Shown piece after piece: positions 1 through 4,870 of a stretch of 5,307 nucleotides of DNA. The notes under the pieces are model-generated. The model had not been told where the DNA came from, did not search any database, and worked only from the letters and a program-made list of their open reading frames with translations. Both the position numbers and the translations under genes were made by a program. This stretch comes from Bacteriovoracaceae bacterium (GTDB lineage: Bacteria; Bdellovibrionota; Bacteriovoracia; Bacteriovoracales; Bacteriovoracaceae): assembly GCA_007116425.1 (NCBI GenBank), contig SKIL01000082.1:1-5307 (forward strand). Direction: 5' to 3'. Numbering within the stretch: the first letter of the stretch is position 1; the number at the start of each line of letters is the position of its first letter.

Positions 1-78
1 GAGATTTTATATTTGACCAGACCAGGCTTTAAGCTTAATTTGTCACAAAATTATTCAATAAAATAAGCCAAAAAAATC

Positions 79-82
79 AGGA
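79..82 (+). promoter_or_regulatory. Weak ribosome binding site of the TonB-dependent receptor gene
   Basis: An AGGA lies 7 nt before the ATG at 90 and is the only Shine-Dalgarno-like sequence there. The rest of 1-89 is AT-rich. It contains a TTGACC at 13-18 and a TTGTCA at 40-45, both -35-like, but neither has a convincing -10 at the right distance, so I do not call a promoter. A 10-bp palindrome, TTAAGCTTAA, is at 29-38. No part of an upstream gene is recognisable in 1-89. Confidence 0.45.
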
Positions 83-89
83 TCCAAGT

Positions 90-2183
90 ATGTCACTTAT
101 AACCGTTATATTTTCAATATTTTTAATTTTTGCACCCATCGTTTGCTTTGGTGAAGCAGACGTCTTAGTTCTTGGAGAAAAAGTTGGTGAAGATCTTATT
201 TCTAACCCAACCTCCATCTCAAGGTTTGAAAAAGAAGAACTCGTTGAGGCCGGAGTCTTTGATATTAGAGATATTGCAGACCTCACTCCGAACTTTCAAA
301 TCATCGGATCAAACTCTAGCCGTTATATCACCCCCTATATAAGAGGGCAGGGCAATCAAGACCTTAACCTCCCAGATGAAATTTCTGTGACCTTTTACCT
401 AGATGAGATTCCTCTTCCACGCTACGCTTTTGAAAATGACCTAATCAATATTCAAAAAGTTGAAGTCCTTAGGGGGCCTCAAGGAACACTTTTTGGTAAA
501 AACACTCAAGCTGGTGCAGTTCTAATCACCTCTCAAGACCCCTCACCCCTGCGAGGTCATGAAGTTACTATTGGTGCTGGAAATTTAGGTCAACAGCTTT
601 TGCAGGGACAAACAAATTATTCTCTTTTGGGGAATAACTCTTTAAAAGCCTCAACTGCACTTAAGCTTTCATCTCGTGATGGTTGGGTGCCTGACACTGT
701 TTTAAACAAGGACCTAGGAGAGGAGACTCATCAGGCAATACAACAAACATTTTTATACTCGCCCTCAGACTCACGAAGATGGACATTGCGAATTGCCGGC
801 CAAAGAGAGAGTGGAACCGACCCATTTTTTATTGCACGTAACACTGCTAATTATCCCGTCTCGGGTCAGAATATTAGCCCAGATTACCGGAGAGACCTAA
901 CTACGAACTCTCTCAAAATGGAAGAAAGACTTGGTAATTCGACCCTTACATTTATTACGGCCTTTAATTATTATGACTTTAATGTCACATATGACGAAGC
1001 TGATTTGTATATCGTTGGAGGGCCTCTAGCCTCTGATCCAAATGTTCTCTATCGAACGATTGAAGAGTATGATCGCCACTATTTTAATGAACTAAGGCTT
1101 TCTAACCAGTTATCATCAAGGCTCAAGCTTACTAGTGGTATCAATTACTCACGAAATAATTATCGACTGATTAATTTTGTCGATACATTTATGGGCTTTT
1201 CTAACCAGATTGATCAAAATGTTAAGCTCTTAGGAACGAACCTTTCTATTTTTGGAGAAGGTAGTTATGAGTTTAATCAACAATGGATTCTCACTCTAGG
1301 TCTCAGAGGTAATTACGACAAAAAAGAGTACCATTCGATTCATCAGTCTACGGCGCCTATGCCATTAGCGTACGAACAAAACAGCTCCGAAACATATCGA
1401 GATATTACTGGGAAAGTCGCACTCTCTTATCAATGGAGTGAGCAATCACAATCTTATGCCAGCCTGGCCCGTGGTTATCAGCCAGGAGGGTTTCCCTCTT
1501 TTCAATTTAATAACTATTCAGGCGTTGCCGAGGATCAAGTACCTTACCAGAAGTCTCACTCCCTGGCCTATGAGATTGGCCACAAATACCTAAGTCCAAA
1601 CCAACAATTTGCTTTTAACACAAGTGCTTATCTTAACGATGTAAAAAACAAGCAAATAAGAGTCAGGGATCCAGATACGAACTTGAGTTATTACGAAAAC
1701 ATTGATGCACGAGTGTTTGGCGGCGAGGTAGAAGCAAGCTATCTCTTTAAATCGCCATGGATGATTGGTCTAAATCTAGGGCATACAAATTCTCGATTTA
1801 AAGAAACAATCAGTACTTCATCTAACACTATATTGAAAAAGAATGATCGCCTTTCAAATATTCCCTATTGGAATGGAGGTGCTTATATTCAATACTCTGA
1901 TTTTATCACTAGCTTGAAAGGCCTAATTACAGCAAGAGTCGCTTACAACTATACGGGTAGTCGCTGGGGAGAAAATGAAAACAAAACCCGTCTCTCATCA
2001 TTTGGGTTGTGGAGAGCTAGACTGGCCTATGACCGTGACTCTTATACACTGGCGCTCAAAGCAAGCAATATCTTTGATAAGGAATACGAATCACGAGCTT
2101 ACTTTTACGATAGTGTTGACGGTGAAGTTGCCTCCCCCGGGCTACCAAGACTCATAAGTGCAGAATTTACATATCGCTTTTAA
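90..2183 (+). CDS. TonB-dependent outer-membrane receptor
   Basis: A 697-residue outer-membrane gated channel that should import a scarce ligand (iron-siderophore, cobalamin, sugar or similar) using energy from TonB-ExbB-ExbD. Residues 1-21 are a hydrophobic export signal. A TonB-box-like DVLV follows at 24-27, then the plug domain at about 35-150. The plug carries LTPNFQI from 65, IRGQG at 84-88 and the family hallmark VEVLRGPQGTLFGKN at 124-138. The rest is a beta-barrel rich in aromatic and polar residues, ending in TYRF; a terminal Phe is the usual barrel-assembly signal. Length is normal and no frameshift is seen. The plug resembles the large group that includes FyuA-like siderophore receptors, but the substrate cannot be read from sequence, and no tonB, exbB or siderophore gene is nearby. 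Oddly, the signal peptide has no Lys or Arg before its hydrophobic core. No ATG, GTG or TTG lies in frame upstream before the stop at 36-38, so this start is retained. Confidence 0.95.
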   Translation: MSLITVIFSIFLIFAPIVCFGEADVLVLGEKVGEDLISNPTSISRFEKEELVEAGVFDIRDIADLTPNFQIIGSNSSRYITPYIRGQGNQDLNLPDEISVTFYLDEIPLPRYAFENDLINIQKVEVLRGPQGTLFGKNTQAGAVLITSQDPSPLRGHEVTIGAGNLGQQLLQGQTNYSLLGNNSLKASTALKLSSRDGWVPDTVLNKDLGEETHQAIQQTFLYSPSDSRRWTLRIAGQRESGTDPFFIARNTANYPVSGQNISPDYRRDLTTNSLKMEERLGNSTLTFITAFNYYDFNVTYDEADLYIVGGPLASDPNVLYRTIEEYDRHYFNELRLSNQLSSRLKLTSGINYSRNNYRLINFVDTFMGFSNQIDQNVKLLGTNLSIFGEGSYEFNQQWILTLGLRGNYDKKEYHSIHQSTAPMPLAYEQNSSETYRDITGKVALSYQWSEQSQSYASLARGYQPGGFPSFQFNNYSGVAEDQVPYQKSHSLAYEIGHKYLSPNQQFAFNTSAYLNDVKNKQIRVRDPDTNLSYYENIDARVFGGEVEASYLFKSPWMIGLNLGHTNSRFKETISTSSNTILKKNDRLSNIPYWNGGAYIQYSDFITSLKGLITARVAYNYTGSRWGENENKTRLSSFGLWRARLAYDRDSYTLALKASNIFDKEYESRAYFYDSVDGEVASPGLPRLISAEFTYRF

Positions 2184-2575
2184 AGGAAAGAAGCCACCGC
2201 AATGACATAACTAGCAATCTGCTCATCTGTTAAGTGCTCTGCTCCTTCATACTTTTTAACCTCATCACTAAAAAGCTTGAGAGTTGTTGACTGATGGCCG
2301 TCAGATAAATAGTCAACGGCATCATCTCTGAGGTCTAAAACTTCGCGTTCATCAATTCGATTATCAACCGAAATACTATAAGATATATTTTCCAGGGCCT
2401 CTGTAATCCGCATTGAAACTCCGCTTCCAGCGAGAGTTGTCAAAGGTCCATATGTGGTGATCTCTGGAGCGAATATGGTTGAAAAGAATAAAAGAGAGTC
2501 TCTTAACCTTTCGGCATGTGCCATTTGACCAAACCCCAATAAACCTGCCAAAAGAATAATTTTAACGCTTTTCAT
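2180..2575 (-). CDS. Small exported protein of unknown function (possibly DUF2388-like)
   Basis: A 131-residue protein. Residues 1-21 form a clear Sec signal peptide: MKSVK, then a hydrophobic stretch, then MAHA before Glu, suggesting a periplasmic product of about 110 residues without cysteine. The start is well supported by a GGAGG ribosome binding site at 2580-2584, 4 nt upstream. The mature part has a middle section rich in Thr, Ser and Gly and a charged C-terminal half containing LRDDAVDYLSDG. The DDA...SDG spacing, followed by a helix and LTDEQIASYVIAVA, is reminiscent of DUF2388 proteins, small exported proteins known mainly from Pseudomonas. This is recall from pattern only and is weak. 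The gene is convergent with the receptor gene, the two stop codons overlapping by 4 bp (TTAA read on both strands), so no terminator fits between them. It lies downstream of the LysR gene on the same strand with a 112-bp gap, so co-transcription is possible but not shown. Confidence 0.85.
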   Translation of the reverse strand: MKSVKIILLAGLLGFGQMAHAERLRDSLLFFSTIFAPEITTYGPLTTLAGSGVSMRITEALENISYSISVDNRIDEREVLDLRDDAVDYLSDGHQSTTLKLFSDEVKKYEGAEHLTDEQIASYVIAVASFL

Positions 2576-2593
2576 TTTTCCTCCACTTCATTT

Positions 2594-2613
2594 GGCCAGA
2601 CAGCAAACTGGCC
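2594..2613. repeat. Inverted repeat in the leader of the small exported protein gene
   Basis: GGCCAG (2594-2599) and CTGGCC (2608-2613) are perfect complements around an 8-nt loop. On the minus strand the hairpin would end about 9 nt before the ribosome binding site of the 2180-2575 gene. There is no T-run after it on either strand, so it is not a typical intrinsic terminator. It could be an operator, an mRNA-stabilising hairpin or a translation modulator. No convincing promoter is seen in the surrounding gap 2576-2687. Confidence 0.5.
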
Positions 2614-2652
2614 CTAACTATCTATAAAAGGTATTCAGCAATAAGCCTATGA

Positions 2653-2679
2653 CAGTGAAGTTTTTACACTGATACAGTG
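2653..2679. repeat. CAGTG/CACTG/CAGTG set of competing inverted repeats
   Basis: CAGTG occurs at 2653-2657 and 2675-2679, with its complement CACTG at 2667-2671 between them. The middle arm can therefore pair with either side: a 9-nt loop to the left, a 3-nt loop to the right. The set lies just downstream of the LysR stop codon and may act as a weak 3' hairpin for that message, but no U-run follows it. The arms are only 5 bp, so the significance is modest. Confidence 0.35.
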
Positions 2680-2687
2680 CGCACTCG

Positions 2688-3593
2688 CTACCCAAAAGCA
2701 CTTTTTAGCCGGTCAAAAAGAAAATCACTAAAGGCCCTAATATGAGCAGGTACTTGCTGCTGAGGAGGGAGGACAATTTGCACTGGGGAGCTATGACATT
2801 CCCATTCTTCGAATAAAACTTGAGCAAGACCTTTCTTAACAATTTCTTTTGCCATAAACTCCGGCATCAACTGAAGGCCTCTTCCTCTTAAAAGCATATC
2901 CCTCAACACAAATAAATTATTTGAAGAAAAAACGATATTAGGCTTAACTTTTACTCGATTGCGCCCCTTTTTAAATAAATACAGACTTCTATGTTCGACA
3001 CCACTGAAATTTAAAAAGTGGTGAGAATAGAGATCTTCAATTTTTTTAATTTCACCGGACTGCTTGAGGTAATCGTTAGATGCAATAAGAATGAACTTCG
3101 CGACTCCAACTCTCCGAACTAGTAATGTACTATCTTTAAGCTTACCCAGTCTAATCGCAAGATCAAAAGACTCATCTACAAGATCAACAATTCTATCACT
3201 TAACACGAGCTCGATTTGGACTCTAGGGTGTATCTGGTTAAACTCATCACAAATTTTACCAATCAGGGCAACTCCCATATCCTCTGGTGCAGACAGTCGG
3301 ATAACCCCTTCAATTGAAGTACTGTACTTGCCACCCACACGATCGATCAAACCACCTAGTCTCTCCATCAAAACTGTGCTCTGGCCGTATAATTCCTGAC
3401 CAGCTCGAGTTAATTGCAGTTTTCGAGTTGTTCTATAAAGTAATTGAACTCCAAGTTCACGCTCTAAGGCATGAAGACTCCTGCTCACCTTAGACTTTGG
3501 AATACCAAGCGACTTTGCGGCCTTAGTAAAGCTGCCAGACTTTATAATCGAAATAAAAACGCTGATATTATCAAAGTGACCGTATTGTTTCAT
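2688..3593 (-). CDS. LysR-family transcriptional regulator
   Basis: A 301-residue DNA-binding regulator, the normal length for the family. Numbering from the ATG at 3593, residues 7-65 are the winged helix-turn-helix: FDNISVF, GSFTKAAKSLGIPKSKVSRSLHALE as the helix-turn-helix, then LLYRTTRKLQLTRAG as the wing. About residues 90-298 form the periplasmic-binding-protein-like effector domain, with the DLAIRLGKL segment typical of the CrgA/AaeR-like branch. The inducer is unknown. The frame extends upstream to a TTG at 3635 (315 residues, with a GTG at 3623), but the ATG at 3593 matches where family members normally begin. No start has a good ribosome binding site, so the start is uncertain. The gene is divergent from the YceI gene at 3682, and a 24-bp palindrome overlaps the proposed start codon. 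Control of both genes is therefore plausible but inferred. Confidence 0.93.
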   Translation of the reverse strand: MKQYGHFDNISVFISIIKSGSFTKAAKSLGIPKSKVSRSLHALERELGVQLLYRTTRKLQLTRAGQELYGQSTVLMERLGGLIDRVGGKYSTSIEGVIRLSAPEDMGVALIGKICDEFNQIHPRVQIELVLSDRIVDLVDESFDLAIRLGKLKDSTLLVRRVGVAKFILIASNDYLKQSGEIKKIEDLYSHHFLNFSGVEHRSLYLFKKGRNRVKVKPNIVFSSNNLFVLRDMLLRGRGLQLMPEFMAKEIVKKGLAQVLFEEWECHSSPVQIVLPPQQQVPAHIRAFSDFLFDRLKSAFG

Positions 3594-3606
3594 ATATGAA
3601 ACAATA
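3583..3606. promoter_or_regulatory. Perfect 24-bp palindrome, candidate operator between the LysR and YceI genes
   Basis: The half TATTGTTTCATA (3583-3594) is followed at once by its exact reverse complement (3595-3606), giving 24 paired positions with no spacer or mismatch; symmetry fails at the next position outward. The ATG chosen for the LysR gene (3593-3591, minus strand) lies inside it. The site also touches a -10-like GATAAT (3611-3606, minus strand). Its edge is 75 bp from the YceI start codon. It is well placed for a dimeric regulator, most simply the adjacent LysR protein, to block its own promoter and act on the divergent one. In RNA it would fold to hide the LysR start codon. The binding partner is an inference. 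Confidence 0.6.
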
Positions 3607-3635
3607 TTATCCAAAAATGACACCTTATGCAACAA
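3606..3635 (-). promoter_or_regulatory. Possible sigma-70 promoter of the LysR gene
   Basis: On the minus strand GATAAT (3611-3606) matches the -10 consensus in 5 of 6 positions. TTGTTG (3635-3630) is 18 bp upstream as a poor -35 (3 of 6). Transcription would start near 3599, only a few bases before the ATG at 3593, implying an almost leaderless message, which would explain the missing ribosome binding site. If the true start is the TTG at 3635, this promoter cannot be right. Weak call. Confidence 0.25.
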
Positions 3636-3669
3636 AATAAATTAAGGCATACTGCTTTCAACATTTAAA

Positions 3670-3675
3670 AAGGAG
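3670..3675 (+). promoter_or_regulatory. Ribosome binding site of the YceI gene
   Basis: AAGGAG lies 6 nt before the ATG at 3682, near-ideal sequence and spacing, and fixes the start. Promoter candidates for this gene within 3594-3669 are poor: ATGACA at 3617-3622 and CATACT at 3648-3653 each lack a good partner. This is compatible with a promoter that needs an activator. Confidence 0.75.
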
Positions 3676-3681
3676 AATCTT

Positions 3682-4284
3682 ATGAATAAATTATTTAAAA
3701 TGTTGGTGGCCCTAACCTTTGCTTTGGGAATGAGCTCAACAGCTATGGCCGTAAGCCTTAAGGTAGATCAAGCGCACTCAGCAGTCAGATTTGAAATCAC
3801 TCACTTGATGATCTCAAAAGTTGACGGGCGCTTCGCAGAGTTCAGTGGAAAAGTCTATAACGCTGAAAACGGAAATCTTCGAAACGCTAAAATCGACTTT
3901 ACTGTAGACGTAGCAAGTATTGATACTGCAAATAACGACAGAGACAATCACTTAAGATCTAATGACTTTTTCAATGTTGAAAAACATCCAAAAGCATCCT
4001 TTAAAAGTAAGCGCGTTCGTTCAAGTGGAATTGATCGCTACCGTCTCATTGGGGATCTCACAATTCACGGGGTAACAAAGGAAGTTACTTTTGATGTCAC
4101 CTACCTAGGGACAAATGTAGATCCATGGGGAAATACGAAACATGGTTACGAGGCCAGAACAACACTTAACCGTAGAGACTTTGGTCTGACATGGAACCAA
4201 GCACTAGATACAGGTGGAGTATTGATCGGTAATCAGGTTGAGTTAAGACTTACGATTCAAGCAAACGAAGTAGAGAAAGAGTAA
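3682..4284 (+). CDS. yceI: YceI-family periplasmic protein
   Basis: A 200-residue exported protein of the YceI family, whose members fold as a lipocalin-like beta-barrel and, in the structurally studied cases, hold a long isoprenoid chain. Roles reported for the family include isoprenoid carriage and stress responses; the role here is unknown. Residues 1-23 are a Sec signal peptide ending AMA before Val. Family hallmarks are the opening VDQAHSAVRFEITHLMIS, then IDTANNDRDNHLRSNDFF at 80-97 with VEKHP following, and DLTIHGVTKEVTF from 125. The mature length is typical and there is no cysteine or membrane anchor, so the product is a soluble periplasmic protein. A strong ribosome binding site precedes it and a terminator follows 3 bp after the stop codon, so it is probably transcribed alone. 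It is divergent from a LysR regulator, the likely controller. Confidence 0.95.
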   Translation: MNKLFKMLVALTFALGMSSTAMAVSLKVDQAHSAVRFEITHLMISKVDGRFAEFSGKVYNAENGNLRNAKIDFTVDVASIDTANNDRDNHLRSNDFFNVEKHPKASFKSKRVRSSGIDRYRLIGDLTIHGVTKEVTFDVTYLGTNVDPWGNTKHGYEARTTLNRRDFGLTWNQALDTGGVLIGNQVELRLTIQANEVEKE

Positions 4285-4287
4285 AAA

Positions 4288-4320
4288 AGGCCGGTCGTTA
4301 TGACCGGCCTCATTTTTTTT
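4288..4320. terminator. Bidirectional intrinsic terminator between the YceI and DUF4168-like genes
   Basis: AGGCCGGTC (4288-4296) and GACCGGCCT (4302-4310) form a perfect 9-bp GC-rich stem with a 5-nt loop. On the plus strand it is followed by CA and eight Ts (4313-4320). On the minus strand the stem is followed by a run of Ts, because 4283-4288 are all A. It therefore serves both the YceI gene, which ends at 4284, and the convergent gene whose stop is at 4339. A second AT-rich stretch at 4321-4330 adds little. Confidence 0.92.
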
Positions 4321-4338
4321 GATTTTTAAAATCTATTC

Positions 4339-4719
4339 TTATAGACTCTCTAATCTATTTTGAATGTCATTCAACAGCTCTTGATCTGTTTCAATTGCAA
4401 CAAGAATCTGACGATATGTATCTGTGTTCATATTATCTTGAGCATCGATCGCTGTTTCAATTTGCTGATTTGCTGCATTTGCAACCTCTTCCATTTGCTC
4501 TTCCGTCATCTCAGGGTCTAATTGTGACCTGAATTGCTGCTGAATTTGATTAACTTGCAAGTAGGCCTGAACAAAAGCATCTTTTTGTTCTTCAGTAAAG
4601 CTGTGTGATACAGCTTCTGCCGCTTGTCCTGCAGGAGCTCCGGCATGTTGCGCATTAACAACTGAACTCATTCCAAATACTAGGGCCAAAATAGATGTAA
4701 ATTTTAAAATATTCTTCAT
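4339..4719 (-). CDS. Small exported DUF4168-like protein
   Basis: A 126-residue protein. Residues 1-23 are a Sec signal peptide (MKNILK, hydrophobic core, VNA before Gln). A short Ala/Gly-rich linker leads to a Gln/Glu-rich helical domain at about 40-126. That domain has the pattern I associate with DUF4168: FTEEQKDAFVQAYLQVNQIQ at 41-60, then a middle helix, then TYRQILVAIETDQELLNDIQ at 101-120. The family is small, secreted and of unknown function; no enzymatic motif or cysteine is seen, and a structural or binding role outside the inner membrane is the most one can infer. The frame is open upstream to 4785, but an AGGAGGA ribosome binding site at 4723-4729 and the signal peptide fix the start at 4719. 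It is preceded by a sigma-54 promoter at 4760-4776, with the tail of a sigma-54 activator gene upstream of that on the same strand. It ends at the shared terminator. Confidence 0.9.
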   Translation of the reverse strand: MKNILKFTSILALVFGMSSVVNAQHAGAPAGQAAEAVSHSFTEEQKDAFVQAYLQVNQIQQQFRSQLDPEMTEEQMEEVANAANQQIETAIDAQDNMNTDTYRQILVAIETDQELLNDIQNRLESL

Positions 4720-4722
4720 ATA

Positions 4723-4729
4723 TCCTCCT
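4723..4729 (-). promoter_or_regulatory. Ribosome binding site fixing the DUF4168-like start
   Basis: AGGAGGA on the minus strand is a near-perfect anti-16S match, 3 nt before the ATG at 4719. It rules out the longer reading frame starting at 4785, which would put coding sequence across the sigma-54 promoter. Confidence 0.85.
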
Positions 4730-4759
4730 AAAAAAGTATTCATCTTCTTGCGTATTATA

Positions 4760-4776
4760 AAGCAAGTCATATGCCA
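4760..4776 (-). promoter_or_regulatory. Sigma-54 (-24/-12) promoter of the DUF4168-like gene
   Basis: Minus strand TGGCATATGACTTGCTT matches the RpoN consensus TGGCAY-N5-TTGCW exactly, with the invariant GG (4775-4774) and GC (4763-4762) separated by the required 10 nt. Transcription should start near 4750, giving a leader of about 30 nt before the ATG at 4719, with the ribosome binding site inside it. The neighbouring upstream gene encodes a sigma-54 activator, which strongly raises the plausibility. A TATAAT (4759-4754) immediately downstream could also serve sigma-70, but its -35 region is poor. Confidence 0.82.
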
Positions 4777-4824
4777 AAGCACCACACCATTAATTACAAA
4801 TACTTAAATTGTTTTCTTGTGTGC

Positions 4825-4849
4825 CAAAATGGCGCATGGGCCACTTTTG
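4825..4849. promoter_or_regulatory. Palindrome upstream of the sigma-54 promoter: candidate activator site or weak terminator
   Basis: TGGCGCATGGGCCA (4830-4843) is palindromic at 12 of 14 positions (TGGC-n-CATG-n-GCCA). It is flanked by CAAAA (4825-4829) and TTTTG (4845-4849), which also pair if the C at 4844 is bulged. Its centre is about 86 bp upstream of the predicted sigma-54 start, in the usual range for an enhancer site bound by a Fis-type helix-turn-helix dimer. It also lies just after the stop codon of the upstream activator gene, and in minus-strand RNA its TGGC/GCCA stem is followed by four Us, so a weak terminator is the alternative reading. Both could hold. Confidence 0.5.
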
Positions 4850-4867
4850 ATGTCAAGAATGTCAAAG
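4850..4867. repeat. Tandem 9-bp direct repeat upstream of the sigma-54 promoter
   Basis: ATGTCAAGA is followed directly by ATGTCAAAG, two copies with 8 of 9 bases identical. They lie between the activator gene's stop codon (4871) and the 4825-4849 palindrome. On the minus strand each copy includes TTGACA, but no -10 follows either at proper spacing. It may be an additional protein-binding site or chance. Confidence 0.35.
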
Positions 4868-4870
4868 CTG

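Noticed and set aside
13..68. Sigma-70 promoter for the receptor gene (TTGACC, TTGTCA, TAAAAT)
   Set aside because: The -35-like and -10-like sequences are not at workable spacing; TTGTCA to TAAAAT is only 13 bp.
77..286. Minus-strand open frame of 69 codons over the receptor start
   Set aside because: Antisense to the signal peptide and plug; Ser/Thr-rich shadow frame.
1975..2157. Plus-strand open frame of 60 codons within the receptor gene
   Set aside because: Overlaps the C-terminal barrel strands in another frame; no signal of its own.
2677..2684. GTGCGCAC 8-bp palindrome after the LysR stop codon
   Set aside because: Short enough to be chance and with no clear relation to a promoter.
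3091..3399. Plus-strand open frame of 102 codons inside the LysR gene
   Set aside because: Antisense to the conserved effector domain; Ser/Thr/Leu-rich composition typical of a shadow frame.
3626..3651. TATGC...GCATA inverted repeat in the LysR-YceI gap
   Set aside because: Only 5-bp arms with a 16-nt spacer in AT-rich DNA; much weaker than the 24-bp palindrome nearby.
4811..4826. Second TGGCAC on the minus strand as another sigma-54 promoter
   Set aside because: The -24-like half is good, but the position that should read TTGC is AAAAC, lacking the invariant GC.
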